From: Clostridiales bacterium
GTDB lineage: Bacteria; Bacillota; Clostridia; HGM11327
Length of the DNA stretch: 40,421 bases
NCBI GenBank assembly: GCA_015056385.1
Contig: SVGI01000010.1
Location: forward strand, 1-40,421
Direction of reading: 5' to 3'
The notes beneath the pieces are model-generated. The model did no database searches. It was not told where the DNA came from and worked only from the letters and a program-made list of their open reading frames with translations. Both the position numbers and the translations under genes were made by a program. This document shows, piece by piece, positions 1-7,407 of the stretch. Position 1 is the first letter of the stretch, and the number at the start of each line of letters is the position of its first letter.

Positions 1-84
1 CTCCTTTTGTGTTTTGGTTTGACTGGCAGGTCTCTCCTATCTTACCACAGTCGGAGGATTCTTTTCATCGGTTAACCTTTTTTG

Positions 85-109
85 AACCACGCGACTATCG
101 CGTGGTTTT
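85..109 (+). terminator. Hairpin, possible terminator of an upstream plus-strand gene
   Basis: A perfect 9-bp inverted repeat (AACCACGCG / CGCGTGGTT, loop ACTAT) runs into TTTT. It could end a plus-strand transcript entering from outside the window. The U-tract is short, so the call is tentative. Confidence 0.4.
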
Positions 110-119
110 CGGTATACAA

Positions 120-150
120 CAAAAGAGCCTCTGATACAGAGGCTCTTTTA
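120..150 (-). terminator. Rho-independent terminator of the XRE regulator gene
   Basis: The inverted repeat AAAAGAGCCTCTG / CAGAGGCTCTTTT has a 3-nt loop and lies just past the stop codon of the minus-strand regulator at 156. It ends in a U-run on the minus strand. The symmetrical A/T flanks mean it could act in both directions. Confidence 0.8.
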
Positions 151-155
151 TACTT

Positions 156-776
156 TTATTTCGTTTCTTCCTTTGATATAACCTTTTTATTCCACGACTT
201 TTCACCGCAGTTAGGGCATTTCAAATACCTTGTCCGCCCCATATGGGGGGCAAGATTGATAGCCTTATACGTGGGAACGTATCTGTGCTTGCATTTTGCG
301 CACTCGTAATACCCCGCAACCTGTTCAATTCTCACCGCAAAGCCAAAGCCCACTAATGCAGGAATAAAGCCTGAAAAGGCAAGGATTATCCTGTACTTAT
401 CCTCCATTGGCAAATAGGCTGCAATAATAATGGGAATAAGTAAAATTATAATTGAAAGTATGCCTATTACCCATTCAATAACAAGCAGGTGCTTATCGCT
501 TTTTTCCTTTTCCTTTATCATTTGCAGAAGGTTGTTTTCAAGCTCCCTTGTGTAATCATCCGCAGTAACCACCTCTCCGCACAAAAGGTCATTCACGCTT
601 ATATTAAGAATTGTGCAAAGATCAATCATCAGAGATGAATCGGGCATTGCTCTTCCCGTTTCCCACTTTGATACGGCCCTGTCGGTTATATTAAGCTTTT
701 CGGCAAGCTGCATTTGTGTAAATCCGCGTTCTTTTCTGCACTGCGCAATAAATCTACCGATTTTAATCTGATCCAT
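156..776 (-). CDS. Membrane-anchored XRE-family transcriptional regulator with C-terminal zinc ribbon
   Basis: The product is 206 aa. Residues about 5-60 form a Cro/C1-type helix-turn-helix (motifs GFTQMQLAEKLNITDRAVSKWE and DLL), expected to bind DNA. A charged linker follows, then two hydrophobic segments at about 100-150 that look membrane-spanning. The tail carries two CxxC pairs (YECAKCKHR and KCPNCGEK), the pattern of a zinc ribbon. The ATG at 776 was chosen over an in-frame ATG at 806 because GGAGGT sits 8 nt ahead of it. HTH plus membrane plus Zn-ribbon architecture is common in Firmicutes, but the signal sensed is unknown. It is a single-gene unit with its own terminator and a small palindrome at 804-813 in its promoter region. 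The regulator call is firm; its target genes cannot be named. Confidence 0.85.
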   Translation of the reverse strand: MDQIKIGRFIAQCRKERGFTQMQLAEKLNITDRAVSKWETGRAMPDSSLMIDLCTILNISVNDLLCGEVVTADDYTRELENNLLQMIKEKEKSDKHLLVIEWVIGILSIIILLIPIIIAAYLPMEDKYRIILAFSGFIPALVGFGFAVRIEQVAGYYECAKCKHRYVPTYKAINLAPHMGRTRYLKCPNCGEKSWNKKVISKEETK

Positions 777-803
777 TATACAGTACCTCCTTAACATTGA
801 TTC

Positions 804-813
804 CACTATAGTG
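804..813. promoter_or_regulatory. Palindrome in the XRE gene promoter region, possible autoregulatory operator
   Basis: The sequence CACTATAGTG is a perfect 10-bp palindrome about 30 bp upstream of the regulator's start codon. On the minus strand it contains TATAGT, which could serve as a -10 box. An XRE repressor binding here would block its own promoter. This is inference from position and symmetry only. Confidence 0.3.
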
Positions 814-863
814 TATCACATTAAGCGTATAAAATATACATACTGTGAGTTGAGTTGTGAAAA

Positions 864-900
864 TAAAAAAAGACAAGCTCTCATAAAGCTTGCCTTTTTT
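864..900 (-). terminator. Terminator of tRNA-Ser
   Basis: On the minus strand, GGCAAGCT / AGCTTGTC (one G-U pair, 7-nt loop) is followed by seven T residues, directly after the tRNA 3' end. It gives the tRNA gene a single-gene transcript. Confidence 0.85.
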
Positions 901-901
901 C

Positions 902-992
902 TGGCGGAGAAAGAGAGATTTGAACTCTCGCTACACTTACGCGTACTACTCCCTTAGCAGGGGAGCCCCTTCGGCCTCTTGGGTATTTCTCC
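902..992 (-). tRNA. tRNA-Ser(GCU)
   Basis: A 91-nt class II tRNA on the minus strand. The acceptor arms are GGAGAAA and TTTCTCC, with discriminator G and an encoded CCA end. The anticodon stem CTCCC/GGGAG encloses loop CTGCTAA, giving anticodon GCT, which reads AGC and AGU serine codons. The long variable arm typical of tRNA-Ser is present (TACGCGTAAGTGTA region), and the T-arm has GTTCAAATC. It has its own promoter and terminator and is divergent from rpsU. Confidence 0.96.
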
Positions 993-1010
993 ATAAGATT
1001 AACAATGTGT

Positions 1011-1039
1011 ATTATAACAGACTTAAAAAAATATTGCAA
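1011..1039 (-). promoter_or_regulatory. Promoter of tRNA-Ser
   Basis: On the minus strand, TTGCAA (1034-1039) and TATAAT (1011-1016) are separated by exactly 17 bp, ending about 18 bp before the mature tRNA 5' end. This matches a housekeeping sigma-A promoter. Confidence 0.8.
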
Positions 1040-1071
1040 CTACTTTTTCTATTATTTTTTTGATTTTCCGC

Positions 1072-1100
1072 TTGACAACAGGAGCGCACTGTATTATAAT
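1072..1100 (+). promoter_or_regulatory. Consensus sigma-A promoter of rpsU
   Basis: TTGACA (1072-1077), a 17-bp spacer and TATAAT (1095-1100) match the consensus at all 12 positions. The predicted leader to the rpsU start codon is about 58 nt. Its -35 box lies 32 bp from that of the divergent tRNA promoter. Confidence 0.9.
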
Positions 1101-1164
1101 TCTCAAGTACGCTATGAGTTTTACCTTACTCATAAATCAGTCAGCGGAGGGAGGTAGTGTCGCG

Positions 1165-1353
1165 ATGTCTGAGGTAAGAGTCAACAAAAACGAAAGCTTT
1201 GAAAACGCTCTTAAGCGCTTCAAAAGACAGTGTGCTCGTGCAGGAGTTATGAACGAACTCAAGAAGAGAGAGCATTACGAAAAGCCCAGCGTTAAGAAAC
1301 GCAAAAAATCCGAGGCTGCCCGTAAAGCTGCACACAAAAAGAGAAGCTATTAA
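1165..1353 (+). CDS. rpsU: 30S ribosomal protein S21
   Basis: A 62-aa basic protein with the S21 pattern: [14 protein letters not shown] near the start, a central [18 protein letters not shown] block and a Lys/Arg-rich tail. It is a small-subunit protein near the anti-Shine-Dalgarno end of 16S rRNA, assisting initiation. An in-frame start at 1060 exists, but that position precedes the promoter -10 box. The ATG at 1165, preceded by GGGAGG 10 nt away, gives the normal family length. It is a single-gene unit with a consensus promoter and its own terminator. The frequent clostridial partner downstream of rpsU, a GatB/YqeY-domain protein, is not here. Confidence 0.96.
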   Translation: MSEVRVNKNESFENALKRFKRQCARAGVMNELKKREHYEKPSVKKRKKSEAARKAAHKKRSY

Positions 1354-1364
1354 TCAACTTATGT

Positions 1365-1405
1365 ACAACGGAAATGTGTTCTGCATTTCCGTTGTTTCAA
1401 TTTTA
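1365..1405 (+). terminator. Terminator of rpsU
   Basis: ACAACGGAAATG and CATTTCCGTTGT form a perfect 12-bp stem with a 7-nt loop, followed by TTCAATTTTA, 11 nt after the rpsU stop codon. Confidence 0.85.
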
Positions 1406-1609
1406 TCTCCTGTAGCTTAATCCCAAATCACTTGCTACCACGTCATATATTCCTATAGAACACCTTTTGCCGTCCCACTTTTTACAAATTGAGCAGGAAC
1501 AGGAGCATGATGAGTCCACAGACGCCTGAAGGGATGTTATAGGAGAAAATTGAGAGCAGTTTTGAGCAACGGCCGCAAGGTCTTGACTCGGTGTTTCTCT
1601 ATTTTTCAT
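1403..1609 (-). CDS. Small cysteine-rich hypothetical protein
   Basis: A 68-aa protein that I do not recognise. It is rich in Ser and Cys: six cysteines, four of them in CSCSCSIC followed by KKWDGKRC near residues 39-54. The spacing suggests metal binding or disulfides, and the CxxxxWxGxC style resembles small clostridial Cys-rich proteins of unknown role. The ATG at 1609 follows a GGGGGT element; a TTG four codons upstream is an alternative. The gene end overlaps the tail of the rpsU terminator, so the two genes converge. It has no secretion signal. It may be real because the composition is non-random and an SD-like element is present, but its brevity keeps confidence moderate. Confidence 0.5.
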   Translation of the reverse strand: MKNRETPSQDLAAVAQNCSQFSPITSLQASVDSSCSCSCSICKKWDGKRCSIGIYDVVASDLGLSYRR

Positions 1610-1621
1610 TTTGACCCCCAA

Positions 1622-1657
1622 AAACTAAAACTGCACACCGAAATTGACGGTGTGCAG
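1622..1657 (-). terminator. Terminator after the beta-helix / unknown protein unit
   Basis: A perfect 10-bp stem CTGCACACCG / CGGTGTGCAG with a 7-nt loop runs on the minus strand into TTTTAGTTTTT. It lies about 45 bp past the stop of the gene ending at 1702. Confidence 0.8.
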
Positions 1658-1701
1658 TTATTATTATCATTTATTTGCGTATTATTCCTTACTGTATTTA
1701 T

Positions 1702-2415
1702 TTAATAAATTTTCTTTATTCTTTCCTCTAGGGGCTTTAAGCGCGAGCGTATTCTGGAAAGACTGTATGCTTTATTCCTTTTTATGCAATAAACCGGGGC
1801 GTAAATCATAACGTCCATCCATATCCAATTTATGCCGTTCGTAGATTCAATAATGTCCGGTATTTCCTGTATTCCCTCAACGGTTTCAAGCTGGTTTATT
1901 GCCATAATATTGAATTTACTTTCACAAACCTGAAGAGTATCCTCTGTAATAGCAAACTCGATAGAGTCCGATTTATCGGAAAATGGGTCATACATGCCAA
2001 CGTTATTCACAAGGCTTGCGCTCAGTATCATATGTACGGGATAATTCACACGGGACTTAAAGGCATCCACAAGCTCATCCATACCGCCGCTTCGCATATC
2101 TGAAACGAATCTTCCCCAATCCCAGCTTTCATCCATTACGATATGCTTTATTTCTTCACGCCTGGTTTCATCGTTTTCCTCTATAAGTATGCCCTTTTCA
2201 ATATTGATTCCGGCATAGAGATATGAGTTTTCCGTCCAGAAAACAAGCTTTTCCTTACCGAAGGCAGGCCAGGCTGTAGAGGGCACCACCCACCATTTTG
2301 TATTATTCGGCATAAAACGGTTATAAGGTCTTGACGTAAACGTCTTGACCTCGCCGTTGATAAGAGCAGTATACTCTTTTACAAAATTTTTTATGCTGAA
2401 TGATGAAAGTGACAT
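1702..2415 (-). CDS. Hypothetical protein, second gene of the beta-helix unit
   Basis: A 237-aa soluble-looking protein that I do not recognise. It has no signal peptide or membrane segment. Its N-terminal third is Trp/Tyr-rich (TKWWVVPSTAWPAF, then VFWTENSYLYAGINIEKG), the middle is acidic, and the C-terminus ends in a basic helix. The ATG at 2415 has AAGGGA about 7 nt upstream. Only 15 nt separate it from the beta-helix gene upstream on the same strand, with no promoter or terminator between, so the two should be co-transcribed. The partnership suggests a shared complex or pathway, which is inference. The codon use does not stand out from neighbouring genes. Confidence 0.8.
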   Translation of the reverse strand: MSLSSFSIKNFVKEYTALINGEVKTFTSRPYNRFMPNNTKWWVVPSTAWPAFGKEKLVFWTENSYLYAGINIEKGILIEENDETRREEIKHIVMDESWDWGRFVSDMRSGGMDELVDAFKSRVNYPVHMILSASLVNNVGMYDPFSDKSDSIEFAITEDTLQVCESKFNIMAINQLETVEGIQEIPDIIESTNGINWIWMDVMIYAPVYCIKRNKAYSLSRIRSRLKPLEERIKKIY

Positions 2416-2430
2416 TGTGCTTCCCTTGGG

Positions 2431-3651
2431 TTATAAATTTACGTATACGTTATCGGATTCTTCTATTGAGGATTCCGCCTTGTCGCTATGCTCTACAACA
2501 ACCTGACAGATTCCGTTTCTTATAAACTCGTTATTCTTTACGGATATAGATGCGCCGTTACGAACAATAACCGCATGGTCTACATGGTTGCCCGATTCCG
2601 CTATTATATTTTTTACAAGATTATCGTAGGCTTCGTATATTCTGTTATCAACAAACCTGTTGAGGGATATACTTGCAAAGGTTCCTGCATCCTGAATATC
2701 TATACAGTGAAAATTGTTTTCGAAGCTGTTTGAATTTATATCAAGTTCAGCGCCACCCTCTGCCCATATACACGCGCAGGTAAGGTAATCTGTCCTGATT
2801 TTTACCTTTTCGGTAAGCCTGTCCACCTTTTTTGAAGGCCTGTTGTCTGAAAACGTATTGCTGTAAACAGATACCTTTGTACCCTTATCGTCAGCGTAAA
2901 TGCACCATATTTTATTACCCTCGAACTTATTGCCGAGAAGCTGAAGCTGTGCGCCCCTTGCAGCATGTATCGCCCTGGTGAAACCGATAAACGAATTGTG
3001 CTGGAGGATTACACTTACCTTATTGTCTGCAGAAACGCCACGTGTTACCTTTGCGGACCAGGGAGTGTATATGCTGTGGTCGCTTGTAACAACGGTACCC
3101 TCCCCTGAAGCATCAACACACATAACAGCACTTATAATAGAATCCTTTATTCTTACCTCTGCACCGTCGGTTGCCTTAACGCCCCAGGATATTTTGTTTT
3201 TGATTGTACACTGATTTACAGAGCACTTTACATTTTTGCCTGTAGCAGTTATTGCGTAGGAGGCACCCATAAGACCTCTTCCACTTATAATAACTCTGTC
3301 CAGCCTTGCTGTTGATATCTGTGCTTTTGACGTAAGCTTTATTCCTATTCCCGAACGGATGTTTATTGTGATGTTACTGATAATAACCTCTACGGCATCC
3401 TCTAAAACAAATCCGTACATGCCCACGTTGATAAAATGAGTATTGGAAAAGCTTTCACCCTCTATAATAAGGGATTTGTTTATGCGGACAGTTTCTCTGT
3501 ATATACCCTTTTTTACCTTAATTGTCTGACCGGGGGAAGCAGCGTTAACAGCCTCTTGAAGAGATTTATAGCCGAATTTGCCGGCCTCATCAACAATAAT
3601 CACCCCTGCCTCGTATGACTGCGGTATTATTATTTCATCTTTATTTTCCAT
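2431..3651 (-). CDS. Right-handed parallel beta-helix repeat protein
   Basis: A 406-aa protein. Its N-terminus (GYKSLQEAVNAASPGQTIKVKKGIY then RINKSLIIEGE) is the classic opening of pectin-lyase-like beta-helix proteins of the NosD/DUF1565/CASH type. About ten degenerate coils of roughly 22-25 residues follow, with recurring V.I..N.F/I patterns such as VSVYSNTFSDN and LDINSNSFENN. There is no signal peptide, so unlike secreted pectinases it is probably cytoplasmic. No catalytic residues can be assigned. It could be a sugar-binding or hydrolytic enzyme, or a scaffold. The SD is GTGGAG, 8 nt before the ATG. A perfect-consensus promoter lies upstream, implying strong expression. It is followed at 15 nt by an unknown 237-aa protein. 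Confidence 0.85.
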   Translation of the reverse strand: MENKDEIIIPQSYEAGVIIVDEAGKFGYKSLQEAVNAASPGQTIKVKKGIYRETVRINKSLIIEGESFSNTHFINVGMYGFVLEDAVEVIISNITINIRSGIGIKLTSKAQISTARLDRVIISGRGLMGASYAITATGKNVKCSVNQCTIKNKISWGVKATDGAEVRIKDSIISAVMCVDASGEGTVVTSDHSIYTPWSAKVTRGVSADNKVSVILQHNSFIGFTRAIHAARGAQLQLLGNKFEGNKIWCIYADDKGTKVSVYSNTFSDNRPSKKVDRLTEKVKIRTDYLTCACIWAEGGAELDINSNSFENNFHCIDIQDAGTFASISLNRFVDNRIYEAYDNLVKNIIAESGNHVDHAVIVRNGASISVKNNEFIRNGICQVVVEHSDKAESSIEESDNVYVNL

Positions 3652-3730
3652 GCTGTTTACTCCACTTTGAATTGAAATTTTTTAATATTAACTGATGCTT
3701 ATTCTTCCCCATAAAGGAACAGGCTCAACT

Positions 3731-3759
3731 ATTATATACTTTGTATTCTGATGTGTCAA
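3731..3759 (-). promoter_or_regulatory. Consensus sigma-A promoter of the beta-helix unit
   Basis: On the minus strand, TTGACA (3754-3759) and TATAAT (3731-3736) are 17 bp apart, a full consensus match. The predicted leader to the start codon at 3651 is about 73 nt. I saw no riboswitch-like structure in it. Confidence 0.88.
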
Positions 3760-3819
3760 CTCATAAACAGACAAATTTCACTGTTTTTTGACACATTTTT
3801 GGCATAAAAACCCATTATT

Positions 3820-6800
3820 TTATACCAATTTCACGTTTTTTTCGCCTACGATTGCGTACAGCGAGCCCATTAAAGATTCATTTACCGTTACCCAAAAACG
3901 TTTATCAGTAACGAGAACCTTCTTCACTCCCTCCTCATACAGCACGAATTTAACAGCTGTTTCACCGGGAGAGGATAGAAGGACCTCGTTTATTTTTTTG
4001 ATATTTTTATCCAGAAGCTCCTTGCTTGAAGCGTTGATATAGAGCACCTCAGGCTTTTTTTCACGAGCTTGCTCCACAGGAGCATCTGCAACGATATCCC
4101 CGAGAGGAAGCACCTTTTCTATAATAACCTTTATGCCCTCATCCTCCTTATAGGTTGTACGGCCCTCTACATACACGTAGGAATCAACTGTAAGGAGCTC
4201 GCCGTATTCCTCTACGATTTTCGGAAAGGCTATAAGCTCCAGCTCACCGCTTCTGTCCTCAAACTGTATAAAGCGCATAAGCTGCTTTTTCTTTGTAAGC
4301 ACCTGCTTGGCAGAGGTTATCATACCGCCAAGGCGTACAAGCCTGCCGTCTAATTCAGAAGCGGTATCTGAAGTGGTGAAGCCGCTTTCATCAGACGATG
4401 AGGCTCCCTCCTCTATACGCTTATTGATTTCTGCGTAAGCCTGAGTGGAATCAAGGTTATCGGTTACCGATGCAAAGCCGTCAAGGGGATGGCCTGAAAT
4501 ATACATACCCGTTATTTCCTTTTCAAGCTTAAGAAGGCTTTCAAAGGGTAATTCAGGAATATCAGGGTAATCTATATCCTGTATCTGCGTACGCTCCTCC
4601 TCATCAAACATTTCAAAGAGGCTTATCTGGTTGGAATTGATATTGTTTTTCTCTCTGTGAGAAGCATCTAACACTTGTTCGAATACCGAAAGCATCTGTG
4701 AGCGGTGTACACCGAAGGAATCAAAGGCACCGCACTTTATAAGACTCTCAACCACCCTTTTATTGGATGAAAGAACGCCTGATCTACGGCAAAAATCGGA
4801 AAAATTAATGAATTTGCCGTTCTTTTTTCTCTCTGCCACGATTTCATCTATCGCCTGTACGCCAACGTTCTTTAAGGCGGACAAGCCGAATATAATTCTA
4901 TCATTCGTTACAGAGAACTTTGCAGTGCTTTCGTTTATGTCGGGATTAGCTGTTTTTATACCCATTTTGTTGCAGTAAAGTATATACTCCGCAACCTTAT
5001 CGGGAGATTCTGCAACGCTTGATATAAGCGCCGCCATATACTCGATTGGGTAGTGATATTTAAGGTAGGCTGTCCAATAGCACACAACTGCATAGGATGC
5101 GGCATGGGCTTTATTGAAGGCGTAGTTTGCAAATTCAATCATTTCATCGAATATTCTGTTTGCGCTTTCCTCACTTACGCCGTTTCGTACCGCGCCGGGA
5201 ATGATAACATTTCCGTTATCATCCACTATGCCGTGGATAAAATTCTCCCTTTCCTTAAGCATAACGTCGTGCTTTTTCTTTGCCATTGCACGCCTTACAA
5301 GGTCGCTTCTGCCGTATGAATAGCCTGCAACATCACGCACTATCTGCATAACCTGCTCCTGATAAAGCATACAGCCGAACGTAACGGAAAGTATTCCCTC
5401 AAGGCATTTATCCGTATATTTAATACGGGAGGGATCTCTTCTGTTTTCAAGGTAACGGGGAATCTGATCCATAGGGCCGGGGCGGTACATAGCAATTCCC
5501 GCTATAATATCCTCTATATCTCTAGGGCGCAATTCCCTGAAAAGCTGGCGCATACCTGCGCTCTCTATCTGGAAAACACCTACGCCGTCTCCCTTTGAAA
5601 GCATTTCGAATACGTTTTTATCGTCAAGAGGTATTTTATCAAGTCTTATTACGTCTCCCCTTGTTTCCTTAACAAGCTTTATGGTTTCACCTATAACAGA
5701 TATAAAACGAAGGCCAAGAACGTCTATCTTCAAAAGACCAAGCTCCTCAAGGAGAGTCATATCAAACTGTGTTACGGTATCCTCACCCTGAAGCTGAATG
5801 GGAACGAAGTTTGTAAGGGGCTCTGTTGTTATAACTACACCTGAGGCGTGCTCCGAGGTGTTTTTTACAAGACCCTCAAGCTTACGGGACATATCTATAA
5901 GCTTTTTTGCATCGGGATTCTCATCGTATATTTCCCTGAGCTTAACGTTTTGCTCCATAGCATCGTCTATGGTGATATTAAGCACGTTTGCAGGTATCAT
6001 TTTTGCGATAGAATCCACAAAGGCATACGGCAAATCAAGGGCCCTGCCTACGTTTCTTATAACAGCCTTTGCCTTCATTCTTCCGAAGGCAACTATCATC
6101 GCAACCTTATCCCCGCCGTATTTACGGGTAATATAGTCTATAACCTCACCGCGCCTGTCGTGGCTGAAGTCAAGGTCTATATCAGGCATACTTACACGCT
6201 CGGGGTTTAAGAATCTTTCAAAAAGAAGGCTGTATTTTATAGGGTCGATAGCGGTTATACCCAGGCAATAGGCAACAACACTGGAGGCACCGCTGCCTCT
6301 TCCGGGGCCTACGTATATACCTATGCTTTCGGAATAGCGCTTAAGATCGTCAACTATCAAAAAATAGTCCACGTAGCCCATTTTATTTATGGTATTAAGC
6401 TCGTAATCAAGGCGCTCCTTTATTACGGGGGTTATTTCGCCATATCTGTCTAACGCACCGGCATAACATCTGTCGCGAAGATAATCAAACGCCTCTGTAT
6501 AGCCCTGAGGAAGCTCAAATTTAGGCAAATGGCGCTGACCGAACTCGATCTCTACATTACATTTTTCAGCAATTTTTGACGTGTTTTCTATTGCCTCGGG
6601 AACCTCTGCAAAAAGGGTGCGCATTTCCTCCTCGGATTTGAAATAAAATTCCTCTGTTTCAAATTTCATTCTGTCCGGGTCGTTAACTGTTTTTAACGTC
6701 TGAACGCAGAGCATTATGGCCTGAGCCTCTGCATCCTGCTTTGTAAGATAATGCACGTCGTTAGTGGCTACAAGAGGGATACCCGTATTTCTTGATATTT

Positions 6801-7368
6801 CTATAAGAGCCTTATTTACGGTTTTTTGTTCGGGGATGCCGTGATCCTGAAGCTCAAGATAAAAATCATCCTTACCGAATATGGCGCTTAATTTAATGGC
6901 AAGCTCCTCTGCCTCCTCCTGCCTGTCATCCATTATAAGCTGCGGAATGTCGCCTGCAAGGCACGCGCTTAAGCCGATGAGGCCTGTGGAATACTTTGCC
7001 AAAAGCTCGTAATCTATTCTTGGCTTGTAATAAAATCCGTCTGTAAAGCCAAGGGAAACAAGCTTCATAAGGTTTTTATAGCCTTCGTTATTTTTTGCCA
7101 GCAATACCAGATGGGCGTAGGAGCTGTTTGAGGGGCTTTTATTGTACATGGAATCCATGGTAATATAAAGCTCGCACCCGAGTATAGGCTTTATACCCTC
7201 TTTAAGGCCTGCCTTATAAAAATCCACCACACCGTACATTACGCCGTGATCCGTTATAGCCACGGACTTCATAGACAATTCCTTGGCCTTTTTGAACAAA
7301 GCGTTTATTTTAGGCATACCGTCTAAAAGACTGTACTCAGTATGCACGTGAAGGTGTGTAAAGCTCAT
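3820..7368 (-). CDS. dnaE: DNA polymerase III subunit alpha (DnaE type)
   Basis: A 1182-aa replicative C-family polymerase. The PHP domain is at residues 1-280 (THLHVHTEYSLLDG at the start, with intact HxH). The palm carries PDIDLDF at about 395-401, holding the catalytic aspartates, and GPGRGSGASS lies at about 354-363. A helix-hairpin-helix follows near 830 (LKNVGVQAIDEIV), and a C-terminal OB fold near 1000-1080 (LGGMITSAKQVLTKKK). A Ser/Glu-rich stretch just before the OB fold looks like a flexible linker. Length is normal for DnaE; the exonuclease insertion that marks PolC is absent. The SD is AGAGGAAAG. It is the last gene of the uvrC-to-dnaE run, 39 nt after whiA. Confidence 0.97.
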   Translation of the reverse strand: MSFTHLHVHTEYSLLDGMPKINALFKKAKELSMKSVAITDHGVMYGVVDFYKAGLKEGIKPILGCELYITMDSMYNKSPSNSSYAHLVLLAKNNEGYKNLMKLVSLGFTDGFYYKPRIDYELLAKYSTGLIGLSACLAGDIPQLIMDDRQEEAEELAIKLSAIFGKDDFYLELQDHGIPEQKTVNKALIEISRNTGIPLVATNDVHYLTKQDAEAQAIMLCVQTLKTVNDPDRMKFETEEFYFKSEEEMRTLFAEVPEAIENTSKIAEKCNVEIEFGQRHLPKFELPQGYTEAFDYLRDRCYAGALDRYGEITPVIKERLDYELNTINKMGYVDYFLIVDDLKRYSESIGIYVGPGRGSGASSVVAYCLGITAIDPIKYSLLFERFLNPERVSMPDIDLDFSHDRRGEVIDYITRKYGGDKVAMIVAFGRMKAKAVIRNVGRALDLPYAFVDSIAKMIPANVLNITIDDAMEQNVKLREIYDENPDAKKLIDMSRKLEGLVKNTSEHASGVVITTEPLTNFVPIQLQGEDTVTQFDMTLLEELGLLKIDVLGLRFISVIGETIKLVKETRGDVIRLDKIPLDDKNVFEMLSKGDGVGVFQIESAGMRQLFRELRPRDIEDIIAGIAMYRPGPMDQIPRYLENRRDPSRIKYTDKCLEGILSVTFGCMLYQEQVMQIVRDVAGYSYGRSDLVRRAMAKKKHDVMLKERENFIHGIVDDNGNVIIPGAVRNGVSEESANRIFDEMIEFANYAFNKAHAASYAVVCYWTAYLKYHYPIEYMAALISSVAESPDKVAEYILYCNKMGIKTANPDINESTAKFSVTNDRIIFGLSALKNVGVQAIDEIVAERKKNGKFINFSDFCRRSGVLSSNKRVVESLIKCGAFDSFGVHRSQMLSVFEQVLDASHREKNNINSNQISLFEMFDEEERTQIQDIDYPDIPELPFESLLKLEKEITGMYISGHPLDGFASVTDNLDSTQAYAEINKRIEEGASSSDESGFTTSDTASELDGRLVRLGGMITSAKQVLTKKKQLMRFIQFEDRSGELELIAFPKIVEEYGELLTVDSYVYVEGRTTYKEDEGIKVIIEKVLPLGDIVADAPVEQAREKKPEVLYINASSKELLDKNIKKINEVLLSSPGETAVKFVLYEEGVKKVLVTDKRFWVTVNESLMGSLYAIVGEKNVKLV

Positions 7369-7407
7369 ATATCTTTCCTCTTAACTTACACGTTGGTAAG
7401 GGCTTAA

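Noticed and set aside
1-84. An open plus-strand frame running from the left edge to a TAA at 73-75, before the hairpin at 85-109, which could be the end of an upstream gene.
   Set aside because: Only about 24 codons are visible, with no recognisable motif; too short to call.
3652-3730. Leader of the beta-helix gene examined for a riboswitch.
   Set aside because: At about 73 nt it shows no recognisable conserved core or terminator/antiterminator pair.
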